Origin: Candidatus Eiseniibacteriota bacterium
GTDB taxonomy: Bacteria > Arandabacterota > Arandabacteria > JAGLYR01
Assembly: GCA_023132135.1 (NCBI GenBank)
Contig: JAGLYR010000002.1
Span: forward strand, 1-12,209
Direction of reading: 5' to 3'
DNA length: 12,209 nt
Positions 1-6,688 of this stretch are shown here, in pieces. A program made the position numbers and the translations under genes. Position 1 is the first letter of the stretch; each line of letters begins with the position of its first letter. The notes beneath the pieces are model-generated. The model searched no databases. It was not told the origin of the DNA and worked only from the letters and a program-made list of their open reading frames with translations.

Positions 1-1322
1 GGGCTCCACCCCCGGAGCACCAATTGCCCATCCCGCCCGACCAGGCCGTGGGCCACTCCTCCCTCAGAGACAGCCAGCGTCGCCATCTCTGCCTTCGGCA
101 CTGTTCTCGCCCACTTCAGCCGCCCGTCAAGCCCAATTGCAAAAACTCCCCATTCCTCTGCCGCGCCGTCACCGCGGCCCTTGCGGAGATCCCTGCCCCA
201 CCCCACCATCTCGCCGTCCACCAGGAAAGCGGCCTCCTGAAGAGCAATCGCCGGGGTTGCCAGCTTGCCCCGTTTCTCGTCCCGCAATCTGTATCCGGTG
301 TCCAGGCGACCGGCGTGGCCGACCTCCTGCCAGGCGATCCTCGAACCATCGGGAGAAATCCATCCCCTGTGACCGGCCGACGGCTCTCCAAAAACAACGT
401 TTCCGCTCCCGTCCAGAAGCTCCACATCCAGAGGCGCCATTGTCCGGGACGCCCCAGCCTGTTCCCGCCGGAAACGCAGAACGCGGTCCCCGGCCCCGGA
501 AGGCAGAACCCACCGCGCGCCGGGGTCGCTCATCGTGATTCCTACCTCTCCCCCGGAACTGATCCTGGTAAGAGTCCGATCCACCAGAACCCACGAGGTG
601 GGGAACGCCCGTTGTGCTCCCCGCATCGCTGCACCTTCCTCGTCCAGGCGATTCACGGTGACCTTTCCCGTCCCATCCATCCCCCACATGAGGCTGGCTC
701 CCCGAAGGGCCCTCCGGCTCCGGAGGCTGGAGCCGCTGCCCTCAATAGCAGCACCCGAAGTCTCAACGATCCTGTGCTCGGCGAACTGGGTCGTGCAATC
801 AAGCATGTAGCACATCGGACTCTGCGGCTTGGAGTAGCTGCTGGGCACAATAGATATCTGCAGATTGTTGTCACCATGGTACTCAAAGGGGATGTACCCC
901 ACCACGATGAACTGCTCGCCCTCCACACGCCTCACGCAGGGAAATGCCACGATCCCGCCACGGTCCATGAAATCGCCCAGATGCAGAGCACTCTCCGGGC
1001 ACCATTCGATCCGACCCGCCTTGAGGCCTTCCGCGTCCGAAAAACCCCGGAGAGCGAATTCGACACCCGCGATACCCTCGACACCGTAGATAAGGAGACA
1101 GACGTAGCCGAACCCCTTGCTCCGCGCCAGATCCTTGCTCGTCAGCTCCGTCCTGACCTCTTCAGGAGAAGCCGGAGCCATGTCCGAACAGGATGGGTAC
1201 TGGTAGGTGGCTATGAGGTGGAGCGCCATTCGGGGCTCCATATCCTCCGCCCAACCAGTCGCTGCGGGCGCCACGACACACAGAGCCGTGAGCATGACCC
1301 AACCAACGATGCTTCGTATCAT
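1..1322 (-). CDS. Secreted protein with Cys-rich N-terminal domain and propeller-like C-terminal part (3' end outside window)
   Basis: I translated the minus strand from ATG at 1322 to the left edge: 440 codons with no stop, so the gene is partial. Residues 1-25 form a Sec signal peptide (charged start MIRS, hydrophobic core, likely cleavage after GWA), so the product is exported. The next ~150 residues hold six cysteines (45, 75, 108, 129, 171, 176), an even number that suits disulfides in the periplasm or outside. From about residue 200 the sequence is beta-rich, with a TolB/WD-like strand at 319-332 (ISPDGSRIAW) and a later one around 391-404 (WGVFAIGLDG), as in beta-propellers. The start is fixed by GGAGG at 1333-1337, ten bases upstream, and by the signal peptide. 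I do not recognise the family; binding or surface functions are possible but not shown. The long plus-strand frame over the same DNA is its shadow. Confidence 0.8.
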   Translation of the reverse strand, partial: MIRSIVGWVMLTALCVVAPAATGWAEDMEPRMALHLIATYQYPSCSDMAPASPEEVRTELTSKDLARSKGFGYVCLLIYGVEGIAGVEFALRGFSDAEGLKAGRIEWCPESALHLGDFMDRGGIVAFPCVRRVEGEQFIVVGYIPFEYHGDNNLQISIVPSSYSKPQSPMCYMLDCTTQFAEHRIVETSGAAIEGSGSSLRSRRALRGASLMWGMDGTGKVTVNRLDEEGAAMRGAQRAFPTSWVLVDRTLTRISSGGEVGITMSDPGARWVLPSGAGDRVLRFRREQAGASRTMAPLDVELLDGSGNVVFGEPSAGHRGWISPDGSRIAWQEVGHAGRLDTGYRLRDEKRGKLATPAIALQEAAFLVDGEMVGWGRDLRKGRGDGAAEEWGVFAIGLDGRLKWARTVPKAEMATLAVSEGGVAHGLVGRDGQLVLRGWS

Positions 1323-1430
1323 TCCTTCTCGTCCTCCGGAGTCCATGTCCGACCACAACCCGCCAATCTCAATGTTCCAGTCTAGTGCCCACCTCCTTGC
1401 CTGTAAAGCGCTAACCTCCGGGCTTTTCCC

Positions 1431-1460
1431 TTGACACACGAGCAGGCGCTCCGCTAGCTC
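1431..1460 (+). promoter_or_regulatory. Candidate promoter of the flavoprotein/MBL operon
   Basis: A perfect -35 hexamer TTGACA lies at 1431-1436. The best-placed -10 is poor (TAGCTC at 1455-1460, 18-bp spacer). If it is used, transcription would begin very close to the ATG at 1469, which has no Shine-Dalgarno sequence in front of it. The operon could then be transcribed leaderless or nearly so. The -35 is clear, the -10 is not. Confidence 0.3.
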
Positions 1461-1468
1461 TATCGCGC

Positions 1469-2080
1469 ATGCAAATTCTTGCCATCTATGGGAGTCCCCG
1501 CCGCGGCGGGAACACAGACCGGCTCCTCGATGCTTTCATCGAGGGAACTCGTGGCAGTCACGCCGACTGCCGGCGTCTTGTGGTCGCGCGCGAAGAGATC
1601 GGCGGTTGCACCGGCTGCCGGGGCTGTGATTCCAACGGCAGGTGCGTCGTCCAGGACGGAATGCAATCCGTTTACCGGTGGATCGAAGAGGCTCATCTGG
1701 TAGTCCTGGCCTGTCCCATCTACTTCTACGGTTTGACGGCGCAGGCCAAGGCTCTTGTTGACCGGGCCCAGGCCCTGTGGGTCCGGAAACACCGGCTGGG
1801 TTTGCGGGCAACCAGACCGAAGTCCGCGTTTTTTATTTCCGCGGGTGGATCAAAGGGCAAGCGACTCTTCGAATGTGCCGAACTAACGATGAGGTACTTC
1901 TGCGACGCCATTGATGCCCGGTATGCCGGTTCACTGACGTTTCGATCCATTGATCATCCGGGGGACATCGAGCGGCGGCCGGAGTACCTCGATCGGGCGA
2001 GGGAATCCGGGCGACGGCTCGCGGCAGAGCTCGCCGGGCATGGCGAGGACAATTCATCCGCCCAAGGAGTGGTTCCGTGA
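1469..2080 (+). CDS. Iron-sulfur flavoprotein (FMN reductase-like, flavodoxin fold)
   Basis: 203 aa, the usual size for NADPH-dependent FMN reductase/iron-sulfur flavoprotein (Isf) relatives. The N-terminal strand-loop IYGSPRRGGNT (residues 6-16) is the FMN-phosphate binding loop of this flavodoxin-like family. It is followed by a compact cysteine cluster, C47-x2-C50-x2-C53-x5-C59, then a QDGM segment. That spacing is the CX2CX2CX4-7C motif that binds the 4Fe-4S cluster in Isf proteins. The segment ACPIYFYGLTAQAKALVDR (81-99) is the second conserved flavin-contacting region. The expected role is cytoplasmic electron transfer between a small donor and an unknown acceptor through Fe-S and FMN. 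ATG 1469 is the only good start, but no ribosome-binding site precedes it. The last 4 bp overlap the next gene, so the two are probably translationally coupled. The partner and electron acceptor cannot be told from sequence. Confidence 0.88.
   Translation: MQILAIYGSPRRGGNTDRLLDAFIEGTRGSHADCRRLVVAREEIGGCTGCRGCDSNGRCVVQDGMQSVYRWIEEAHLVVLACPIYFYGLTAQAKALVDRAQALWVRKHRLGLRATRPKSAFFISAGGSKGKRLFECAELTMRYFCDAIDARYAGSLTFRSIDHPGDIERRPEYLDRARESGRRLAAELAGHGEDNSSAQGVVP
2064..2069 (+). promoter_or_regulatory. Ribosome-binding site deciding a GTG start
   Basis: AAGGAG ends 7 bases before the GTG at 2077. It lies inside the 3' end of the flavoprotein gene and supports the GTG at 2077 as the start of the metallo-hydrolase, with a 4-bp GTGA overlap between the genes. 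Confidence 0.75.
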
Positions 2081-2919
2081 AGGTGAAGTTCTGGGGAACG
2101 AGAGGCTCGATCGCCACACCGGGGCCCTCCACTATCCGGTATGGCGGAAACACCACGTGTCTCGAGGTTCTCTTCGAGGACGGCTCGCGGATCATCCTGG
2201 ATGCCGGCACCGGCATTCGGAAACTGGGCCAGGAACTGATGGAGACTTCAGGGCAGAGCCCCGTCCACCTTTTCCTGACCCACGCCCATTGGGACCATAT
2301 TCAGGGCTTCCCGTTCTTTGCCCCGGCCTACGATCGCAAAACCCGGATCTGCGTCTACGGGTTCCAGCAGGCCTACGACAGGCTCCGCGAGATTCTCACC
2401 AACCAGATGGAATCGAAGTTCTTTCCCGTGAACTTCAATGACCTGAACGCCGACATCCAGTTCGTTAAGATCACGGGCGAAGCCTACAGTATCGGCGCAA
2501 CGAAAATCCAGGCCATCGCGTGCAACCATCCGGGCACCGCACACGGCTTCCGGATCACGGAGAATGGTCGAAGCCTGGTGTTCCTCACCGACAACGAACT
2601 CCGTCCCCCCACCGACGTCATAACCGACTGGCCGGACTTCGTCGACTTCTGTTCGGGCGCCGACCTTCTCATTCATGATGCCATGTACACCGACAAGGAA
2701 CTGGAAACTCGCCAGGGATGGGGGCACTCATCTCACTTGCAGGCAGTGGATCTCGCCCTCGAAGCAGGTGTCGGGACTTGCGTTCTTTTCCACCACGATC
2801 CAGACCGGGACGACGACATGGTAGACGCTATCCTCCAGGATTGCGCGGCCCGGATCAACAATGCAAAATCCTCCGTCCGCTGTCTTGCCGCCGTGGAAGA
2901 CGATACTCTGGACATCTAG
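2077..2919 (+). CDS. MBL-fold metal-dependent hydrolase (COG1235/PhnP-like)
   Basis: 280 aa, a full-length single-domain metallo-beta-lactamase-fold protein with no signal peptide, so cytoplasmic. The metal ligands are all visible: T-H69-A-H71-W-D73-H74, H151 (NHPG), D172 (FLTDNE) and the C-terminal histidine of VLFHHDP (239-240). A GHSSH segment (216-220) is typical of this subgroup. The opening FWGTRGSIATPG and RYGGNTTC (21-28) match the family that includes phosphoribosyl cyclic phosphodiesterase (PhnP) and uncharacterised relatives. These enzymes hydrolyse phosphodiesters using two Zn or Mn ions. The true substrate is unknown; no phn genes lie nearby, so PhnP function is not implied. The motif is the hydrolase HxHxDH, not the HxExD of flavodiiron proteins, although the upstream partner is a flavoprotein. 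It is cotranscribed and probably translationally coupled with that gene. Confidence 0.88.
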   Translation: MKVKFWGTRGSIATPGPSTIRYGGNTTCLEVLFEDGSRIILDAGTGIRKLGQELMETSGQSPVHLFLTHAHWDHIQGFPFFAPAYDRKTRICVYGFQQAYDRLREILTNQMESKFFPVNFNDLNADIQFVKITGEAYSIGATKIQAIACNHPGTAHGFRITENGRSLVFLTDNELRPPTDVITDWPDFVDFCSGADLLIHDAMYTDKELETRQGWGHSSHLQAVDLALEAGVGTCVLFHHDPDRDDDMVDAILQDCAARINNAKSSVRCLAAVEDDTLDI

Positions 2920-2933
2920 AACGAGTCCCTGCT

Positions 2934-3044
2934 CCAAGGGAAAGGGCATCAGGGATAGTCCCTAGTGCGTAGTCCCTAGTCCCTAGTCCAAGGAGAAGGG
3001 CATCAGGGACGTGCTACGTGCTCCGTGCTACGTGCAAGGAAAAG
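2934..3044 (+). repeat. Modular heptamer (7-bp) tandem repeat arrays
   Basis: Intergenic block made of alternating modules. A 20-bp module AAGGRRAAGGGCATCAGGGA occurs at 2936-2955 and 2990-3009 with only two mismatches. Between them is a 7-bp array of TAGTCCC units (2956-2962, variant TAGTGCG 2963-2969, 2970-2976, 2977-2983, partial 2984-2989). After the second module comes a different 7-bp array of GTGCTAC/GTGCTCC (3011-3031 plus partial GTGC 3032-3035), again followed by AAGGAAAAGGGC (3036-3047). The modules share the rule that a partial heptamer is followed by AAGGRRAAGG. The period matches the STRR heptamer repeats known in cyanobacteria, but the unit sequence differs. It lies between convergent genes. 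Function unknown. Confidence 0.8.
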
Positions 3045-3080
3045 GGCGTTGGCGGGACAGCAGCTTCGGGGTTTTCTCCC

Positions 3081-3107
3081 CTTCGTGTTCTTCGTGGACT
3101 TCGTGGT
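3081..3107 (+). repeat. 9-bp tandem repeat
   Basis: Three head-to-tail nonamers: CTTCGTGTT (3081-3089), CTTCGTGGA (3090-3098), CTTCGTGGT (3099-3107). They share the CTTCGTG core and lie 37 bp beyond the heptamer block in the same non-coding gap (2920-3137). No coding frame or convincing intrinsic terminator was seen in this gap. Confidence 0.65.
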
Positions 3108-3137
3108 TCAAGCTTCTGGGGTACGCAGTAATGCGGG

Positions 3138-3488
3138 CTAATCTTCCAACCAATACAGGAATTTACCGCAGTGGGGACAGGACGTCACCTGCTCGTTCTT
3201 GCCCTTCCGGGATACCGTCTGGGTAGGTAGGGATTCAAAACACCCGTAGCAAATGCCTTTCCGGACTGAGGCCACTGCTTTCCCGTAGCGCTTCCAGACC
3301 TTTTCAAAGGCATAGTGGACCGTTGGATCCAGCTGCTTGATGATCTCGCTGCGTGTGTTCTCGATCTGCTGCTTCTTGGATAGCTTGAAGCCCATCTTTT
3401 CCTCGAGCTTGCTCTCGTCTTCCGTCAGCTCCTTGAGAGTGAGCTCCAGATCATTCAGGAGGATAACGAGCTCCAGCTGTTTGTGCAC
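3138..3488 (-). CDS. Short C4-type zinc-ribbon protein (zf-RING_7/CT398-like)
   Basis: 116 aa. The first ~65 residues are charged, helical and rich in Glu/Lys/Leu, consistent with a coiled coil. The C-terminal half carries a zinc ribbon with two knuckles, GICYGC (C81, C84) and CPHCG (C105, C108), with LPTQ between them, as in the COG1579/CT398 family (a coiled-coil plus zinc ribbon implicated in nucleic-acid or secretion-related roles). Family members are normally about 230-250 aa with a long helical hairpin, so this is a short form that keeps the ribbon and only part of the coil. The start is GTG 3488, with GAGG about 10 bases upstream. It follows the EIIA gene by 37 bp on the same strand and is probably cotranscribed. 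The frame stays open upstream into the EIIA gene without a better start. Function not established. Confidence 0.8.
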   Translation of the reverse strand: MHKQLELVILLNDLELTLKELTEDESKLEEKMGFKLSKKQQIENTRSEIIKQLDPTVHYAFEKVWKRYGKAVASVRKGICYGCFESLPTQTVSRKGKNEQVTSCPHCGKFLYWLED

Positions 3489-3525
3489 GTCGCGCCCCTC
3501 AATCCCCGGGCCTGCATCATACAGG

Positions 3526-3999
3526 TTAGGCCAACACTTCCCCGATCAGTTTGATGAACGCGGGGCCATCCTCAACTTCCATCAACCGCTCTCTCGTCTT
3601 CTTGTCGCGGACTATCTCCACGATCTTGCCCAGAACCGGATGGTACATGTTGAACACTTCGATAGGAGGAGAAGCAATCAGAAAGAAAAGATGAACCGGC
3701 TTGCTGTCCACCGAACCAAAATCAATGCCCCTCTTCGAGCGCCCGAAGACAAGCATGAGATCCGGAAGCACGGCGGACCGGCAGTGAGGAATCGCTACTC
3801 CCTTGCCGATGCCTGTTGAACCGAGCTCCTCTCTTCCTCGCAGGATCTCCAGGATGACGCTCTTCGACGCCGTCTCGACCGGAAGAAGGCTCACGAGCTC
3901 GGAAAGCACATGCTTTTTCGTTCTCGATCGGAGGGAAAGCTGGATCGACTCCGGAGAGAAAAACTGAGAGATTCTGACTTCTGGCTTGGGAGGCGGCAT
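3526..3999 (-). CDS. PTS EIIA type-2 domain protein, PtsN (EIIA-Ntr)-like
   Basis: 157 aa, the length of stand-alone PtsN proteins. The phosphoacceptor site is clear: GSTGIGKGVAIPHCR, with H72 as the residue phosphorylated by HPr or NPr. The conserved second histidine of the family is present (H120, in MYHPVLGKI). The preceding segment LEILRGREELGSTG matches the fructose/mannitol-class EIIA fold. No EIIB or EIIC is encoded nearby, so a regulatory role (nitrogen, potassium, envelope or carbon signalling through its phosphorylation state) is more likely than sugar transport. It heads an apparent two-gene operon with the zinc-ribbon protein. ATG 3999 lacks a recognisable Shine-Dalgarno sequence. 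Sampled G+C across this gene and its partner is about 50-55%, against about 65% in the next gene. Confidence 0.88.
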   Translation of the reverse strand: MPPPKPEVRISQFFSPESIQLSLRSRTKKHVLSELVSLLPVETASKSVILEILRGREELGSTGIGKGVAIPHCRSAVLPDLMLVFGRSKRGIDFGSVDSKPVHLFFLIASPPIEVFNMYHPVLGKIVEIVRDKKTRERLMEVEDGPAFIKLIGEVLA

Positions 4000-4046
4000 C
4001 GCTATGATGGTTGTTAGTCTCGAGTTCCTGACTGCACCCGGGTCAG

Positions 4047-4074
4047 AGGATAGCAGATGCGTGCAGGATGTCCA
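4047..4074 (-). promoter_or_regulatory. Candidate sigma70-type promoter of the EIIA/zinc-ribbon operon
   Basis: On the minus strand TGGACA (4069-4074) and TATCCT (4047-4052) are separated by 16 bp. They match the -35 and -10 consensus at 5/6 and 4/6 positions. This would give a leader of roughly 40 nt before the ATG at 3999. It lies in the 204-bp divergent gap 4000-4203, where I see no other clear element. Confidence 0.4.
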
Positions 4075-4203
4075 GTATTTTTCTTGGAGCAGCAGTTATT
4101 TCCAGATTTGAGGTTCCCCGTTTCCCGCCTTGTCTATCCTCTCCATTCCTGCTAGCCTGCACTTCTCATCAGGTTTCGGCTACGGTTCCGGGGGGAGCGC
4201 GTA

Positions 4204-5169
4204 ATGAAGACTATCGGTATTGGCCTCATCGGACTGGGACACCACGGGACACGGTATGCGCGTCATCTCAGCGGCAATGTGCCCGGGGTATCGCTCGCCG
4301 CAGTCTGCCGCCGCGATCGTTCCCGTGGAGCGCCCCTCGCCCGGGAACTGGGCACCCGGTACTTCGAGGACTACCGCGACCTTCTGGACGATCCGGCCGT
4401 GGACGCGATTGTCATCGTCTCCCCCACTTCCCGCCACCTCGAAATGGCTGTGGCCGCCGCTGAGCGCGGGAAGCCTATCCTGCTGGAGAAACCCATCGGC
4501 GTCACCGCCGCAGAAGCGGACCGGATCATCAAGGCCGCAAGAACGCACAGCGCCCCGCTCATGGTCGCACAGACTCTCCGCTTCGAACCTCTCGCCATGA
4601 GCTTTCGGGAGTCCCTGCCCCTCATCGGACGCGTGCGAGCGATAAACCTCCAGCACCGATCCCCGGACATCCGGATTGGCCGGGAAACCTCAGGCGAGCA
4701 GGATAGTCTGCCGGGTGTTCTCCTGGACACGGGGGTCCACTACTTCGATCTGCTTGGCTGGCTGTTCCCATCTCGCCTGGAGAAGACGTCGTGCGAAACG
4801 CGCTGCTACAACCGCACTCACAGCGAGGATTCCTTTGTTGCCGCACTCTCGGGACCTGATCTGCTGGCGACCGTGGACATTTGCCGTGCAACGCCGGCGC
4901 GCCAGGAAACCTGGGTGGCTGTCGGAGAGAAAGGTATTCTGGAGGGAGATCGCTTCCGCGGCCAGCTGCATCTGATCACACCGGGCAAATCAGATGTTCT
5001 GCCAGCGCCCCGGCCCGCACCTACCCTGCCGGGGGTCCTCCGGTCGTTCGTGCATTCCGTGAGAACAGGCGAGCCTTTCGAGGTTACCGCCGAGGCAGCC
5101 CGCGCAGCCGTCGCTATCGCCGATGCATGTATGCGTTCTGCCGAGACCGGCGAACCAGAGGACCTCTAG
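4204..5169 (+). CDS. Gfo/Idh/MocA-family NAD(P)-dependent oxidoreductase
   Basis: 321 aa. The N-terminal Rossmann fold shows IGLIGLGHHGTRYARHL (residues 6-22) with the GxGxxG-type dinucleotide loop. It continues to AIVIVSPTSRHLE (68-80) and the family hallmark EKP at 95-97, whose lysine is the usual catalytic or cofactor-contacting residue. The C-terminal half has the substrate-domain motif DTGVHYFDLL (175-184), where D175 and H179 match the conserved D-x3-H. Such enzymes oxidise or reduce sugar, inositol or amino-sugar hydroxyls, or open tetrapyrrole rings; nothing here fixes the substrate. A GGGGGAG tract (4191-4197) six bases before ATG 4204 supports the start. It is monocistronic on the plus strand. 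Its stop codon lies within a CTAG that also contains the stop of the convergent carboxypeptidase gene. Confidence 0.9.
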   Translation: MKTIGIGLIGLGHHGTRYARHLSGNVPGVSLAAVCRRDRSRGAPLARELGTRYFEDYRDLLDDPAVDAIVIVSPTSRHLEMAVAAAERGKPILLEKPIGVTAAEADRIIKAARTHSAPLMVAQTLRFEPLAMSFRESLPLIGRVRAINLQHRSPDIRIGRETSGEQDSLPGVLLDTGVHYFDLLGWLFPSRLEKTSCETRCYNRTHSEDSFVAALSGPDLLATVDICRATPARQETWVAVGEKGILEGDRFRGQLHLITPGKSDVLPAPRPAPTLPGVLRSFVHSVRTGEPFEVTAEAARAAVAIADACMRSAETGEPEDL

Positions 5170-6659
5170 GCCGGTGAGAACTCCGCTATCTCCCTCGCCA
5201 GCAGATCCACGAGATCCATCAGACTCCCACCATCGGCCCGGTAGCCGTTGAGAAGAACACAGAACACAATCTGCTCCCCGCGTCGATCCACCAGGTAACC
5301 GGACAGGGCCGAGACCCCCGCCATGGACCCCGATTTCCCCCGCAGGGATCCCTCGCCCGGTGTCCCAACGAACCTGCTCTTCAGCGTTCCGTCGACCCCG
5401 GCAATGGCCAGTGACTGGTAGAAGTCTCCAAAGAGATCGTGGGAGGCAAAGCACGCGAGGAATGCGGTCACCGCCTTTGCCGAAACCGCATTGAGCCGGG
5501 AAAGACCCGACCCATCCACCAGTACCAGTCCGCCTGAATCCACTCCGCAGGAAAACGCGTACTCCCGGACAGCCGCCAGACCCGAGACGGCATCACCGCT
5601 CTTTCCCAGCTCCCGCCCGATGGTTCGCAGCAGGGACTCGGCGCAAAGGTTGTCGCTGTCCTTGTTAACCCGCCTGATGACCTCCCACAGCGGTGGCGAG
5701 ATGTGCTCCGTTACCCATGTCGTATCCAGAAGAGCGAAGCCCGGCCGACTGCGCTCCGGTTTCCCGCGGATCTCAATCCCGGTTCTCTCGAGAACCTCCT
5801 CCAGCACCGTGGCAGCGTACCGGCCGGGCTCCGTAATGGCCACCCTCTCACTCACCGGGTACCCGTTCACAGACACCGTCCCCTCGCAGAGAATCACGTT
5901 TCCGCAAACGGATCTGTGGATAACCACTGAGTCGGGTCCTCCGGCCTCGCCTGTTACCACGCGGTTATCGATCGTCACAAACCTCGTTCCCGGCGGCCAC
6001 AGCCACGTGCGCGCGGGATCGCCTGCTTCCCGCCCGGGCTGCACGTACACATTCACGCAGTTGTCCGCGAAGTTCAGGCCACTGACCTCGGCCGAAAACG
6101 GATAGCCCTGGTCATCCCAACACCAGCCATAGCCCAGGGGATGGTCCTCGAAGAAGTCGTCGACGACCACCACACGCCCGTCCACCCGCCGCAATCCCAT
6201 GGTCCGAAGGATATCCGCCCAGATCTCGTAGAGGTCAAGCCCCAACCCACCGGAACTGGTTCTCGGAAACGTGGGATCTCCCCCACCGATAATCAGCAGA
6301 TCGCCATCCAGAACACCGTGCTCATCCAGATCCCCGCTGTAGACAAGTCGGGTGCCAAATGAGTAGGAAGGTCCGAGAAGGGCAAGAGACGTTCCCGATG
6401 TGAACAGTTTCACCGTGGACGCCGGAGTCATCATCTGGTCTTCGTGGATTCCCACCAGGACCAGGGGAGGATTCACGGAGCGCACCGATATCCCGACCTG
6501 AACACCGCGGAACCGATTGTCCTCGATGATCCTCTCGAGGCGCTCCTGCAGTTCGGCGCCCGGTGGATGGGTGCCCTGAGGAATCCGGGCGCAGGAAGTC
6601 AGAAGGCCAGCGACAATCAGCTGGGTTGCGAGAAGCCGCACCGGGAATCGCGTTGTCAT
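5166..6659 (-). CDS. dacB: D-alanyl-D-alanine carboxypeptidase/endopeptidase, PBP4-type (peptidase S13), lipoprotein
   Basis: 497 aa from ATG 6659. Residues 1-22 are a lipoprotein signal with lipobox LLTSC; C23 would be lipidated, anchoring the enzyme to a membrane facing the periplasm. Penicillin-binding motifs are in order: SxxK as S81-T-V-K84 (PASTVKLF), SxN as S335-D-N337, and K442-S-G444 in place of the usual KTG. Flanking S13 signatures VDGSGLSRLN (381-390) and AGVDGTLKSRF (420-430) are intact, so the enzyme should be active. It trims or cleaves D-Ala-containing peptidoglycan cross-links. An in-frame ATG at 6665 sits directly on the Shine-Dalgarno sequence, and a longer frame from 6743 would put 28 extra residues before the signal. 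ATG 6659, six bases after AAGGA, is therefore preferred. A heptamer repeat array lies 30 bp upstream. The symbol is by family, not by proven orthology. Confidence 0.92.
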   Translation of the reverse strand: MTTRFPVRLLATQLIVAGLLTSCARIPQGTHPPGAELQERLERIIEDNRFRGVQVGISVRSVNPPLVLVGIHEDQMMTPASTVKLFTSGTSLALLGPSYSFGTRLVYSGDLDEHGVLDGDLLIIGGGDPTFPRTSSGGLGLDLYEIWADILRTMGLRRVDGRVVVVDDFFEDHPLGYGWCWDDQGYPFSAEVSGLNFADNCVNVYVQPGREAGDPARTWLWPPGTRFVTIDNRVVTGEAGGPDSVVIHRSVCGNVILCEGTVSVNGYPVSERVAITEPGRYAATVLEEVLERTGIEIRGKPERSRPGFALLDTTWVTEHISPPLWEVIRRVNKDSDNLCAESLLRTIGRELGKSGDAVSGLAAVREYAFSCGVDSGGLVLVDGSGLSRLNAVSAKAVTAFLACFASHDLFGDFYQSLAIAGVDGTLKSRFVGTPGEGSLRGKSGSMAGVSALSGYLVDRRGEQIVFCVLLNGYRADGGSLMDLVDLLAREIAEFSPA

Positions 6660-6665
6660 GAGCAT

Positions 6666-6671
6666 TCCTTT
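6666..6671 (-). promoter_or_regulatory. Ribosome-binding site deciding the dacB-like start
   Basis: On the minus strand AAAGGA (6666-6671) is six bases from ATG 6659 and directly abuts ATG 6665. Spacing favours 6659, which also leaves a compact lipoprotein signal peptide. Confidence 0.65.
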
Positions 6672-6688
6672 CGGGAACCAGGGAAGCG

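Noticed and set aside
24-1385. Long plus-strand open frame of 453 codons
   Set aside because: It is rich in Pro/Arg/His with no domain or start signal. The minus strand has a full-length frame with a signal peptide and a ribosome site, so this is an antisense shadow in G+C-rich DNA.
1469-2919. Split flavodiiron (FprA-like) nitric oxide/oxygen reductase
   Set aside because: The metallo-beta-lactamase-fold protein has the HxHxDH zinc-hydrolase motif, not the HxExD di-iron site, and the flavoprotein carries an Isf-type Cys cluster.
2934-3044. CRISPR-like repeat array
   Set aside because: The units are 7 bp and contiguous, with no unique spacers and no cas genes nearby.
3065-3081. GGGG-TTTTCT-CCCC hairpin as an intrinsic terminator of the MBL gene
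   Set aside because: The stem is only 4 bp and no T-run follows on either side in the required position.
5491-6105. Plus-strand frame of 204 codons inside the carboxypeptidase gene
   Set aside because: It is Ser/Thr/Pro-rich low-complexity antisense translation; the S13 motifs lie on the minus strand.
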